Positions 1-8,465 of a DNA stretch of 64,000 bases are shown here, in pieces; the stretch's first letter is position 1, and each line of letters opens with the position of its first letter. The notes beneath the pieces were generated by a model that worked only from the letters and a program-made list of their open reading frames with translations, did not search any database and was not told the origin of the DNA. The position numbers and the translations under genes were made by a program. The stretch comes from Tessaracoccus aquimaris. Its GTDB lineage: Bacteria > Actinomycetota > Actinomycetes > Propionibacteriales > Propionibacteriaceae. The DNA lies in NCBI RefSeq assembly GCF_001997345.1, contig NZ_CP019606.1:2976001-3040000 (forward strand). Reading direction: 5' to 3'.

Positions 1-1709
1 GAGGTCGCCTCGTCCAGCACCAGGGTGTGGGGGTCGGCGATGATGAGCCGGGCCAACGCCACCTGCTGGGCCTGGGCCGGGGTGAGCGCCGTCTTGCCGT
101 GACCCAACTGAGCTTCGAGCCCGCCCTGTAGCTTCGAGACCCAGCCCCAGGCCCCGACGGTTGCGAGCGCCTGCTGCACCTCGGCGTCGGACGCGCTGGT
201 CTCGCGGGCGAGCACGACGTTGTCGCGAACGGAGCCCACGAACACGTGGTGCTCCTGCGTGACGAGCGCCACCTCGGTGCGCAGCCGGTCGAGGGGAAGG
301 TCCATCACGTCGACGCCGCCGACGGTGACCTCACCGGTGCGCGGACGGTTGACGCCGGCGACGAGGCGACCAAGCGTCGACTTCCCCGAACCAGACGGCC
401 CGACGACGGCGAGCCGCTCGCCCGGACGCAGGTCGAGGTCGACGCCGTGCAGCACGTCGACTCCCTGCCGGTAGCCGAACCGCAGGTCGCAGCCGGTCAG
501 CTTCACGCCGTCCGGCTGTGTCTCACCTGGTGTGCGGTCGTCGTCGAGCTGTGCGACGCCGATCAGGCGCGCGGTGCCGACGATGCCCAGTTGCAGGTGG
601 TCAAGGACGGCGATGACGCGGTCGAGCGGACCCTGCAACTGCGAGACGTAGAGCGCGGCCGTGGTGATCTGACCGATCGTGACCCAGCCCTGCGAGTGGC
701 CCCAGATACCGAGCAGGACGACGCCGACGAGGGGCAGCTGGAAGGACGAGTCGACCATGGCGAACAGCATGTTTCTGAGCGTCATCGTGTAGCGCTCCGC
801 CTGTGCCGACACCTCGGTGTCCTCGTCCAACTGCTCGATCCGGCGTCGACCGAGGCCGAGCGCCTCCACCGTCCTGGCGCCCTCCACCGTCTCCGTGGTG
901 GTGGAGTTGATGCCGGAGTACGACGCCGACTCGGTGATGTAGCCGGCCGTCGCCCGCCCCAGGTAGTAGCGACCGCCGAACGCCATGATCAGCGCGGTGC
1001 CGAGCATCGGAAGCGTCAGGAGCCACGAGTTCACCACCATGGCCGTGACGGTCGCCCCGATCAGCACCACCGACACGATCAGGTTCGGCAGCGCCCAGCG
1101 CGCGGCGGTGGCCATCTTGCTGACGTCAGAGGTGATCCTGGTCAGCAGGTCGCCCGACCCTGACGCCTCCACGTGCCCGAGGGGCAGCCGCAGCACGATG
1201 CGCACGACCTCCTCGCGGGCGGCGGCGAGCAGGTCGTAGCCGAAGACGGCGGAAGCCCGCCGCGCGCCGAACGTCAGGACGGCCTGCGCAACGATCAGGC
1301 CGGTGATGATTCCGGCCATGGTCGTGACGTCCGAGCGCCCGAGCGCGCCCGCCGTGACCTGGTCGATGAGTTGCCCAAGCAGCAGTGGAGCCACCAGGCC
1401 CACCCCGGCGGCCGCGAGGTTGAGCAGGATCGCCCAGACCAGCGCCGACCTGCGGCTACGCATCAGAGAGCCGAGGAACCCGGCCGCCTGGGCCGAGGTC
1501 GCAACCGGGAAGCCCTGCTTCGGGGCCCGGGCGTCCTCGTACACCGACCTCGCGTTCGCGCCTCGAACCGCATGCCGGTGCCTGAGTGACGAGAGCCGAC
1601 GTCGCAGGCCGGCACCCCTTGGCACCTCGAGCCCTGCCGGAACGCGGGGCGGCGGCGGGTCCTCACGCCAGGTATCGGCGGAGGTGATGCTCAATAGTTG
1701 TTCGCTCAT
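1..1709 (-). CDS. ABC exporter half-transporter, subunit A (3' end outside window)
   Basis: Fused membrane and nucleotide-binding half of a type I ABC exporter, truncated by the window edge after about 569 codons. The N-terminal 90 residues are cytosolic and Arg/Pro-rich, followed by the six-helix domain starting near SRRSALVWAILLNLAAAG. Walker A is intact (GPSGSGKST, near position 380), and so is Walker B (LVLDEATS, at the very edge). The signature motif, normally LSGGQ, reads LTPAQAQQ (near positions 66-90). The ATG overlaps the stop of the upstream gene (ATGA), so the two subunits are probably translationally coupled. Together they would form a heterodimeric exporter with one catalytic and one degenerate ATP site. 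The substrate is unknown; drug, peptide or lipid export is typical for the family. Confidence 0.92.
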   Translation of the reverse strand, partial: MSEQLLSITSADTWREDPPPPRVPAGLEVPRGAGLRRRLSSLRHRHAVRGANARSVYEDARAPKQGFPVATSAQAAGFLGSLMRSRRSALVWAILLNLAAAGVGLVAPLLLGQLIDQVTAGALGRSDVTTMAGIITGLIVAQAVLTFGARRASAVFGYDLLAAAREEVVRIVLRLPLGHVEASGSGDLLTRITSDVSKMATAARWALPNLIVSVVLIGATVTAMVVNSWLLTLPMLGTALIMAFGGRYYLGRATAGYITESASYSGINSTTTETVEGARTVEALGLGRRRIEQLDEDTEVSAQAERYTMTLRNMLFAMVDSSFQLPLVGVVLLGIWGHSQGWVTIGQITTAALYVSQLQGPLDRVIAVLDHLQLGIVGTARLIGVAQLDDDRTPGETQPDGVKLTGCDLRFGYRQGVDVLHGVDLDLRPGERLAVVGPSGSGKSTLGRLVAGVNRPRTGEVTVGGVDVMDLPLDRLRTEVALVTQEHHVFVGSVRDNVVLARETSASDAEVQQALATVGAWGWVSKLQGGLEAQLGHGKTALTPAQAQQVALARLIIADPHTLVLDEAT

Positions 1710-3556
1710 GGCGAGTCCTCCATCCCGCGCGCGATGACGCTGCGGTAGTCAGGATGATCGTGTAGTTCTTCATGGGTGCCGCGCGCGACCTCCCGGCCGT
1801 CGACGAGCACGGAGATCTCGTCGCAGCGGCGCAGCAGCAGCGGCGACGCCGTCACGACGACGGTGGTGCGACCCAGGCGGTGGCCAGCGAGTCGCTCCGA
1901 GATGCGCGCCTCGGTGTGTGCGTCGACCGCGGACGTCGGCTCCACAAGCACGAGGATCTCGGGATCGCGCAGCAGCGCCCGGGCGAGGACGACCCGCTGG
2001 CGCTGGCCGCCAGAAAGGCCCCTGCCCTTCTCGTCGATCCGGCCCTGCCACCCGTCGGGCAGCGACGCGTAGATGTCCTCGGCGGAAGCGACCCGCAAAG
2101 CCTCCTCGGCCTGCTGTCGGCTGTGGGTCCCCCACGGATCGACTGCGGTCTGCAGGGTTCCTGCGAACAGCATGGCTCCGGTGTGGGACACCACGATCCG
2201 CTCCCGCAGGTCGGTGACCTCGAGCAGCGAGTAGTCGACGCCGTCCGCGCTCACACCCCAGGACTTGGCTGCCGCCTCAGCATCTTCACTGGCACGGCGA
2301 CGACGCTCGGCCATCCGTTCCCGACGCGCGCGTCGCTTCGCGCGGGCCGACAGTTCGTCGTCGTCGGCGTCCTCGGGCGTCCCATCGGGCAGGTAGCGCC
2401 CGAGTCGGTCGGCAAGGGCCGCCGACGCGTCGGGATCGGCCGAGACGACGCCGAGCATTCGGCCTGGCGTGACCGTGACGCCGGAGGCTTCATCGACGAG
2501 CACCGGGCGGTCGCCTAGCTTCTGCTGGCCCGGCGCCCATGGCACGTCGGCGCTGAGCAGCGCGATCGTCTTGCCCGCGGCGACCAGGCCCTGCACCCAC
2601 TTCTGGGCGAAGTCGAAGAAGGTCTGCATCGGCGAGATCAGGAACACGGCGTAGCCGAAGAAGCTGATCAGTTCACCGACGGAGAGGGTGCCTTCGAGGA
2701 GTCGCATCGAGCCCAGGTAGACGAGCGCGACGAGCAGGAGGCCGGACAGCAGGATGCTGATGGCCTCGACCAGGGCCTGCCAGGTGCCGAGCCGGACACC
2801 GAGGCGTCGCACCTTCTGCGACTGGCGCTCGTAGTTCGCCGCGAAGGTCCGCTCGCCGCCGACCCCGCGCAGGATGCGCAGACCGGTGGCGATGTCGGTC
2901 GCGAGCGACGTCAGCGACGACGACTCGGTGCGTTCCGCCGCCTGGGCCCGCGTCAGCGGCCGCAGCACCGGCGTCGACGCACCGACAAGCAGCGGAACGG
3001 CGACGAGCACCAGGAGGCCGAGCGTGGGCGACGTCGTCAGCATGAGCACCGACGCGAGCAGGAAGCTGATCGCCGCGGCGATGGCATGCCCGAAGGCGTC
3101 GACGGTCGCGCCGAACTGGTCGCTGTCCGACGACGAGACGCTGAGGACCTCACCGGTGGGGACCCGACGGTTCAGGACGTGCCCGAGATGGACCGACTGC
3201 CGCGTGACGCGCCGCTGAATCCCGTAGATGCCGAGCAGCCACATGCGCACCGCGAACGTGTGGAAGGCGATGCCGCCGACCACCCCGATCAGGATCACGC
3301 CGAGCAGCGCGGCCACCCAGCCGAGAGAGTCAACGACCCCGTGGTTGATGCCCGTGTCGATGGCCCGGCCGAGCAGCCACGGCGTGACGGCGGCCGGGAT
3401 CAGCCAGGTCGCCGCGGAGGCCGTCATGGCAGGGACGACCCAGCCGTAGGAGCGGATCAGCCAGAACAGGAACCGGCTCGGCGACCTCGTGTCCGGGCGC
3501 GAGTCAACGGGGATGGCAGGCGGGAAGTCGAAGCGCCCGCGCTGGGTGGTGAACAT
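1706..3556 (-). CDS. ABC exporter half-transporter, subunit B (degenerate Walker A)
   Basis: 616-residue partner of the downstream half-transporter. Six membrane helices occupy roughly residues 35-320 and the nucleotide-binding domain the C-terminal half. Where Walker A should lie the sequence reads GVVSADPDASAALADRLG, with no GxxGxGKST. The Walker B aspartate is replaced (LVLVEPTSAVD) while the glutamate stays. The signature LSGGQRQR is canonical. A charged Arg/Ala-rich insert follows the broken Walker A region. These defects complement subunit A: A supplies the ATP-binding Walker motifs and B supplies the working signature. ATG start with AGGA 6 nt upstream. It is first in the operon, behind a leader ORF and a strong promoter. 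Confidence 0.93.
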   Translation of the reverse strand: MFTTQRGRFDFPPAIPVDSRPDTRSPSRFLFWLIRSYGWVVPAMTASAATWLIPAAVTPWLLGRAIDTGINHGVVDSLGWVAALLGVILIGVVGGIAFHTFAVRMWLLGIYGIQRRVTRQSVHLGHVLNRRVPTGEVLSVSSSDSDQFGATVDAFGHAIAAAISFLLASVLMLTTSPTLGLLVLVAVPLLVGASTPVLRPLTRAQAAERTESSSLTSLATDIATGLRILRGVGGERTFAANYERQSQKVRRLGVRLGTWQALVEAISILLSGLLLVALVYLGSMRLLEGTLSVGELISFFGYAVFLISPMQTFFDFAQKWVQGLVAAGKTIALLSADVPWAPGQQKLGDRPVLVDEASGVTVTPGRMLGVVSADPDASAALADRLGRYLPDGTPEDADDDELSARAKRRARRERMAERRRRASEDAEAAAKSWGVSADGVDYSLLEVTDLRERIVVSHTGAMLFAGTLQTAVDPWGTHSRQQAEEALRVASAEDIYASLPDGWQGRIDEKGRGLSGGQRQRVVLARALLRDPEILVLVEPTSAVDAHTEARISERLAGHRLGRTTVVVTASPLLLRRCDEISVLVDGREVARGTHEELHDHPDYRSVIARGMEDSP

Positions 3557-3643
3557 GAGTGAGTCCTATGTGGACGGCGTCGTCAACAACGCGAAGATCT
3601 GGAGGGTTGGGGGACGCTCAGGGCGTCGGGTGCGCAGGTCCGG

Positions 3644-3700
3644 TCAGGCGGAAAAAACGCGCGGCCGACCGAGGACAACAGTGGCGACGATGGTCAACAT
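3644..3700 (-). CDS. Candidate leader peptide upstream of ABC exporter
   Basis: An 18-codon ORF (MLTIVATVVLGRPRVFSA) in the 5' region of the ABC exporter mRNA. It starts about 27 nt downstream of the expected transcription start and has a near-perfect ribosome binding site (GGAGGAGGTG) 6-7 nt before the ATG; an in-frame GTG immediately precedes the ATG. It ends 87 nt before the exporter ATG. Its strong ribosome site contrasts with the weak one of the exporter gene, which suggests a regulatory uORF, for example arrest-mediated control by the exported compound. No convincing terminator hairpin lies between them; only a weak 5-bp stem is present. Function is inference. Confidence 0.5.
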   Translation of the reverse strand: MLTIVATVVLGRPRVFSA

Positions 3701-3727
3701 CACTGCACCTCCTCCAGATCGACAACA

Positions 3728-3779
3728 GCGCTCACACTAAGTGAAGTGGCGCCGGCATGTCAACGGACGGTGTGAGCGC
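3728..3779. promoter_or_regulatory. 10-bp inverted arms flanking the exporter promoter
   Basis: GCGCTCACAC at 3728-3737 and its exact reverse complement at 3770-3779 bracket the promoter. One arm overlaps the -10 box and the other lies just upstream of the -35. Centres are 42 bp apart, about four helical turns, which would suit a regulator binding both arms on one DNA face. No regulator gene is adjacent. Confidence 0.45.
3734..3763 (-). promoter_or_regulatory. Sigma70-type promoter of ABC exporter operon
   Basis: On the minus strand, TTGACA (3758-3763) and TAGTGT (3734-3739) are separated by 18 nt. This is the best vegetative promoter match in the window. It lies just upstream of the leader ORF ribosome binding site. 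Confidence 0.7.
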
Positions 3780-3782
3780 CGG

Positions 3783-4661
3783 CTAAGCGGAGCCGAGGCC
3801 TTTGAGCCACTCACGCACTCGCGCAGGCACAGAATTACTCCGCACCCCAACGGGCGGGGCAGAAGGCGTGAATGTCCCCGGTGCCAGCGACTCCGTCTCC
3901 GCCCGATACGGGACCGTCGGCACCGCTATCTCGCCCTCGGCCAGCGCCACGATGGTCCAGAAGCACGGCTCCGGCGCTTCGGAGTCGGGTAGGTTGCACA
4001 TCCACGTGAGCACTGCCTGCGCCTCCGCGTACGTGGGGATCAGGCCCTTATCGTTGGTGTGGATCCCTAGCTTCTCCCACACCTCGTCTGCGTAGCGGTG
4101 GCAATGCCACGAGTGGACATCCACATAGTGTTCGGCCCCAACGACCTCAAAGCCATGGACATAGCGCCCGGCATCCAAGGCCACTTGCTGACGCAGCAAG
4201 TCAAACCAAGGAGAGGACTCAGCGTCCTCGCCGGCCATCAGATCAACCGCGTCTTCGGGCACCAGAGCGACCGTGACAACCCTGGGCATTTCGCCTGTCA
4301 CGTTGGCCGCGGCACGCACCGCTTCCGCCTCGTCCTGGAACCAGTCGCCCAGCCATGGATCTGGGCGAGGGAGTTCATCCTGGATGCAATCACTGATCGA
4401 CCACAGCAGCGGCGGCAGGGTCGTCCCCTGGCATGGGGCAGTCGGTGTCGGCCTGACCAGCACCCAACCCCCGACGATCAATCTCTCCTGCACGTCTCGA
4501 TTAGACCATGGCGGCCATCGAGACTCGCTGGTCGCCGGTGGTCGAAGTCTTAGCGCGAAGCGCGCCCGGGCCACCGCTGCTGCTGTCGAGCCGCGGCCTA
4601 GTTTTTTCAAACTCATGCTCAGCACTTTGTACAGATCCGCCGCATCTCGGGTGGTGTTCAA
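3783..4661 (-). CDS. Hypothetical protein, unknown family
   Basis: Not recognised. Up to 292 residues from a TTG codon that overlaps the preceding stop (TTGA); the start is doubtful. Residues up to about 50 (MSLKKLGRGSTAAAVARA onward) look like translated intergenic repeat, so the true protein may begin nearer position 4500, around ERLIVGGWVLVRP. The body is acidic and Trp-rich, with a conserved-looking core containing HYVDVHSWHCHRYADEVWEK. No signal peptide or membrane segment is visible. Base composition is less GC-rich than the flanks, suggesting acquisition together with the neighbouring ABC system. Alternatively it joins the upstream 84-residue ORF if one T is missing near 4658. Confidence 0.5.
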   Translation of the reverse strand: MNTTRDAADLYKVLSMSLKKLGRGSTAAAVARARFALRLRPPATSESRWPPWSNRDVQERLIVGGWVLVRPTPTAPCQGTTLPPLLWSISDCIQDELPRPDPWLGDWFQDEAEAVRAAANVTGEMPRVVTVALVPEDAVDLMAGEDAESSPWFDLLRQQVALDAGRYVHGFEVVGAEHYVDVHSWHCHRYADEVWEKLGIHTNDKGLIPTYAEAQAVLTWMCNLPDSEAPEPCFWTIVALAEGEIAVPTVPYRAETESLAPGTFTPSAPPVGVRSNSVPARVREWLKGLGSA

Positions 4662-4912
4662 AGTAGCCGCCAGTCGGGCGGCGCATCATCTCGCCTCATC
4701 ATCCAGAAAGGCTGAACACCGAGCATGGTTTCTTTTGGCGCAGGGGGCCAGGTCGGAACCTCACTCAGAAACGTGACGAACTCATCATCAGCTTCGTCGA
4801 GTCGCTGCTCAGGCCACTTCCACTGGGTCGCCTGGGTGCCATCTGGCGTCATCCTGACGCCCAAGCATAGGGCGAGCGCAGTTTTCGGGAACTTCCTTCG
4901 GTTAGCAAACAC
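4658..4912 (-). CDS. Small hypothetical protein
   Basis: 84 residues from a GTG, with no well-spaced ribosome site (a GGAGG lies about 20 nt upstream). It is Trp/Pro-rich in its second half (VPTWPPAPKE, PFWMMRRDDAPPDW). No domain is recognised. The stop overlaps the next TTG start. Both frames could be parts of one gene: adding one T in the CTACTTTGAAC stretch would fuse them into roughly 376 residues. It sits in the lower-GC insert. Confidence 0.4.
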   Translation of the reverse strand: MFANRRKFPKTALALCLGVRMTPDGTQATQWKWPEQRLDEADDEFVTFLSEVPTWPPAPKETMLGVQPFWMMRRDDAPPDWRLL

Positions 4913-5010
4913 GATTCGATGGCGGAAGCCTGCCTCCTAGTGGCTGAACGTTTGGCAGCTGAAGACGGGGTGGGGCGATCCTGACCGATCTTGGAGCGGT
5001 TGAGCGAAAA

Positions 5011-5745
5011 CTAGCCGGAGAGGCTTCGGTGGTTCTCCGATCTGAGTTCGGACACGGGCATCCGGTTGAGGACCCCGTCTGCAAGATGGGCAACCTTGTC
5101 ACACGCCGCGCTGACCTGTGGGTCGTGAGTGGCGGTCAGAATCGCCATTCCATCCGAGGTGAGCGCCCTGAGCAGGGCAACCATCTCCGCGGAGGTCTCT
5201 TCGTCCAGCGCAGCGGTGGGTTCGTCGACCACCAGCAGGGCAGGCCGCTTGACGATGGCTCGAGCCAGCGCCACGCGCTGAGCCTGGCCGGTAGACAGTT
5301 CTCGGGCCCGCCTACTAGCGAGGGCAGCGATACCTGCGCGCCCAAGCGCCTCTTTGACAGCCGCAGCCCGATCGCGTTTCGCCGACCGATGGGGACCGAA
5401 CAGGAGGGGAAGTTCGACGTTGGAGGCGACCGTCTCGTGCTGATGCAAGCCGAAGCGCGGAGACGAGAGGCCGACATGGGTTCGCCGAACCAGACCGACG
5501 CCAGCCGGGTGAGAAGGGTCGAGGCTCACCCCGCAGATCTCCACGTTACCTTCCGATGGCACGAGCAGCCCGGTCACGATATGGAGAAGGGTGCTCTTCC
5601 CACTTCCTGACCGACCGGTGATGGCCACCGCTTGACCCGAGGCAACATCGACGTCAACACCTCGCAGGATGGCTAACGACGAAGTCCCGTCAGGGTAGGA
5701 GTGATGCACGCCCCGAACTCGCAGAATCGCGACTTGGTCACTCAA
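5011..5745 (-). CDS. ABC transporter ATPase, MacB/LolD-like
   Basis: 244-residue nucleotide-binding subunit. Walker A is GRSGSGKST (about residues 42-50) and Walker B LLVVDEPTAALD. The signature is ELSTGQAQR rather than LSGGQ, and an H-loop (TATHD) follows. The length and the SYPDGTSSLAILRGVDVDV start resemble the MacB/LolD/FtsE group, which pairs with FtsX-like permeases. The start is TTG with AGAGGGG upstream and overlaps the preceding permease gene by 8 nt, so the three genes form one operon. It probably energises extrusion or surface release of a substrate by the two FtsX-like proteins, possibly the small secreted protein encoded first in the operon. Confidence 0.88.
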   Translation of the reverse strand: MSDQVAILRVRGVHHSYPDGTSSLAILRGVDVDVASGQAVAITGRSGSGKSTLLHIVTGLLVPSEGNVEICGVSLDPSHPAGVGLVRRTHVGLSSPRFGLHQHETVASNVELPLLFGPHRSAKRDRAAAVKEALGRAGIAALASRRARELSTGQAQRVALARAIVKRPALLVVDEPTAALDEETSAEMVALLRALTSDGMAILTATHDPQVSAACDKVAHLADGVLNRMPVSELRSENHRSLSG

Positions 5746-6763
5746 GGTTGTCCCCTCTCGTCAATGAGGCACTCAGCCTCCGGACCCGCGCTGTGAGGTA
5801 TGCGGTGGCGATGGCGTGGAAGGCAAGCACTGGGACGAGGACCATCAGTACCCGGCCGGGGGCCAACAGCCCAGCGACATCGAAGATGATCATCAAGGCG
5901 TGCAGCCCAAGCACGACGGTGACAGCTGGCAGCGTCGCTCCCACCAAAAGCAAGCCCTGCGCACGCCACCACACCTGGCCAGCCGTGGCGCCAGCCAGCT
6001 GGTCGATGCGGAAGGCTGACTCGCGGCCATCCCAGATGCGCTGAGTCAACGCTGCGGCGACCACGGCGGCTGCAATGCTTGCGACAACGAAATGCCAACG
6101 TTCGATCACCTGGGCGCGCCGGTACATGACGCCGGTTGCAGACGGTGCGGCGTCGAGCTGCCTGGCAAAGAAGACGACTTCAGCTCCTCCCGAGGCTTCA
6201 GCCAACGACATTCGGCGCGCGAGTTCACGTCCCTCCTTGAGCGAGCAGCCGCCGCAGACAAACCCGCGAACCAGTTCGGTGGGCGTGACCGATGCTGATA
6301 CTCCCAACTCCTTGAGATCCTCGACCCCGATATCTGTATGGTTCACGGAACCGACAAGGAATGTGTGCCCGCCAAATGTCGCGGCGGCGTCGTCGCGAAC
6401 CGGACTGGCACTCACGATCAGCAGACTCGAGTGGCCATCCCCGCCGTCGCCCAGCATCGCCGGATCGACGGTCAACCGCATTCGGTCATCCTGGTTCATG
6501 GCGGAGATCAGCAACGACAGCCCTGGGTCGGCCAAGCGAGAACGCTCCAGTTCCTCAGCCGTCTCATAGTCATGCACCAGCGCAGAGCCGGTGTGAACCG
6601 CACCCAGGGTGATGCTTTGAGGATCAGATGGCTCCACCCCGAACGGGCTCTGGCTGACCTCCTCAAGCGAGAACGCGAAGCCGACAATCGACACGACCGT
6701 GAGGACCGCTGCCATCAGGGGAAGCCACGGCCCCGCCGCCCGCAAGTCACCAACAAATCTCAT
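5738..6763 (-). CDS. FtsX-like membrane protein of ABC system
   Basis: About 341 residues. One N-terminal helix (WLPLMAAVLTVVSIVGFAF) is followed by an extracytoplasmic domain of some 170 residues with a CGGC pair, then three C-terminal helices (VVASIAAAVVAAAL onward). This four-helix topology is that of FtsX/MacB-type permeases. An upstream in-frame start at 6802 exists, but ATG at 6763 gives a sensible N-terminus and only a 17-nt overlap with the preceding permease gene. It is the second of two similar halves, which suggests a heterodimeric permease. Family assignment rests on topology and context. Confidence 0.72.
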   Translation of the reverse strand: MRFVGDLRAAGPWLPLMAAVLTVVSIVGFAFSLEEVSQSPFGVEPSDPQSITLGAVHTGSALVHDYETAEELERSRLADPGLSLLISAMNQDDRMRLTVDPAMLGDGGDGHSSLLIVSASPVRDDAAATFGGHTFLVGSVNHTDIGVEDLKELGVSASVTPTELVRGFVCGGCSLKEGRELARRMSLAEASGGAEVVFFARQLDAAPSATGVMYRRAQVIERWHFVVASIAAAVVAAALTQRIWDGRESAFRIDQLAGATAGQVWWRAQGLLLVGATLPAVTVVLGLHALMIIFDVAGLLAPGRVLMVLVPVLAFHAIATAYLTARVRRLSASLTRGDNLE

Positions 6764-7766
6764 GATCAACCCGTCGTACCGCTGCCCACGCGTGGCCCGC
6801 ACCGATCAACGCCGCGATAATCAGCCCACCGAGGCTGGCGACAAGGACTTCCCACAACAACGAGCTGGGCGACGCGAGAAGGCTCAACTGGCCGATGCCC
6901 AGCGCAAGCCCCCAGAGGGATCCACATGCGATGGCGGAACCTGCGGCAGCGCTGCTGACATAGCGTGCCAACACTCGTCGCCAGGCGGCAGCTCTGGTTG
7001 CCCCGCACGAAGCCGCTATCCGCAACCACCTCGTGGCCCGCACTGAAGGTGAGCGTCCGACAACAACGAGCGCAGCCAACGATCCCACTAGAGCCAACCA
7101 GACGAAGAGGGTGTATGGGTTGCGCATCGCTAACAGAACCGCCCAACGATCCGGCGGCGGGGCGAGACCTTCGTGAACCACGTCCACCCCGTGGGCGCGC
7201 CACAGCTGATCCAGGTCTTCCTGCAGGGCATGGATGTCACCCCCGCGAGGCACAGTGAAGAGGTAGTAGCCCGAGCCGTAGGAATCCTCACCAGCCGCGG
7301 AGACGACGTTGGGTGCCACTCCCTCGACCTCGGCGAGCTTCGGAATCGTGCCCACCACCACGAAGCCACCGCCGCCCAAGTCCTCCAGGAAACCGGAGTC
7401 CGCTGACAATCGGGCGCTGACAAGGGCCTCGTACGGTTCCAGGGCAGGATACTCGCCGCCGAAGAGCCCTCCCCGATCAGTGACGAACACGAAACCTGCA
7501 TCGGGATCCCTTGTCATGGCCACAGCCGCCGAGTGCTTCTCAAGCGTGACCATCAGTGCCGCGGTCGTGTCGCGCGCATCGATCTGGGATGACAGCCCGA
7601 CCGCGACCTGCGTCAGGGAAGCTCCCGAGGCTCCGAACGCATCCGCCTTCGCCAAGTCGACGCGATCGGCCGTCTGCAAAGGGAGGAAGGCAAGCAAGGC
7701 GGTGAGGCACACGCATGAGAGAGACCAAAGCCCGAAGCCACGAAGAGCCGGAGTCCGTAGGGTCAC
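6747..7766 (-). CDS. FtsX-like membrane protein of ABC system
   Basis: 339 residues from a GTG 6 nt after the stop of the small secreted protein gene. The layout matches its downstream neighbour: one N-terminal helix (SCVCLTALLAFLPL), an extracytoplasmic domain to about residue 215, then three helices (NPYTLFVWLALVGSLAALVV and two more). The extracytoplasmic part contains repeated GGGFVVVG-like strands. Probably the partner half of a MacB-type permease pair. Confidence 0.72.
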   Translation of the reverse strand: MTLRTPALRGFGLWSLSCVCLTALLAFLPLQTADRVDLAKADAFGASGASLTQVAVGLSSQIDARDTTAALMVTLEKHSAAVAMTRDPDAGFVFVTDRGGLFGGEYPALEPYEALVSARLSADSGFLEDLGGGGFVVVGTIPKLAEVEGVAPNVVSAAGEDSYGSGYYLFTVPRGGDIHALQEDLDQLWRAHGVDVVHEGLAPPPDRWAVLLAMRNPYTLFVWLALVGSLAALVVVGRSPSVRATRWLRIAASCGATRAAAWRRVLARYVSSAAAGSAIACGSLWGLALGIGQLSLLASPSSLLWEVLVASLGGLIIAALIGAGHAWAAVRRVDHEICW

Positions 7767-7772
7767 GGCCTA

Positions 7773-8323
7773 TCAGCAGACAGACGGATGAATCGTGCCG
7801 AAATCGTAGCGGAACTTTGTCACGGGATCATTCCATCCGAGCGAGTCTGTGATGCTCTTTCTTGCCTTAGTCCCCACGGACCAGGAGCACCCAGATTGCT
7901 TTGCTCGGGATGTCTGCCAACCGATGACGTCTTTACCGTCACGCGTGTACTTGAAGCTCGCGGAGATCACTCTTTGAGTGGAGGAGTAGACGTTTCCGTA
8001 TGCCTGCGACTCACCCGTGTAGCCGACCAGCAAGTAGTGGTTGGTGGCAGCCCAACTCGTCCCCTTCGTGTACCGCTGCACGGCCATAGTAGAGACGCCC
8101 CCACAGCCGTTCCGGTGGCGTCGACTTCACCCTGTTCGGACGCGTACCCGTCAGCCGCGCCAAAAACACGTCCATCGACATCGGATATGCCTGGCGGCGG
8201 CCCCGTGTCGGGTGCAGGGTCAGCGAGGGCGGGTAAAGCGCTGAGCGAGATCAGGCAGGTGGGGGCTACGGTTACACGCATTCGGCGTCGTGACCTGGAA
8301 GCGTGTACTGAACGGGGCATCAT
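7773..8323 (-). pseudogene. Small secreted protein, frame broken by one base
   Basis: Two overlapping minus-strand frames make one sensible protein of about 183 residues. The first (from ATG 8323, AGGA 6 nt upstream) carries an Arg-rich N-terminus and a signal peptide, LISLSALPALA, with cleavage before DPAPDTG. The second gives a Tyr/Ser/Trp-rich body (YTKGTSWAATNHYLLVGYTG onward) ending HPSVC. They join if the C5 run at 8098-8102 gains one base. The gene is first in the operon with the FtsX-like ABC system, an arrangement seen for secreted bacteriocin-like proteins with dedicated transporters. I do not recognise the sequence family; a lactococcin 972-like role is a guess from context only. 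Confidence 0.55.
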
Positions 8324-8465
8324 TGCTCATCCTGCTCGACTGACCGATCCTCTGTTCAAGGATAGCCTTCGTTGGCTAGTCGCGGGCTATTTTCGAAGAC
8401 CAGCATCGCTCGACAGCTGCTCCCCTCGCACCGGCAGCCAGGCGGTCGAACGACACGCTTGTAAC

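Noticed and set aside
3570-3640. Attenuator terminator after the leader ORF
   Set aside because: Only a 5-bp GACGC/GCGTC stem without a T run; too weak.
7773-8323. Lactococcin 972 family bacteriocin
   Set aside because: Context is similar, but the protein lacks the spacing and motifs I associate with that family, so left as unknown.
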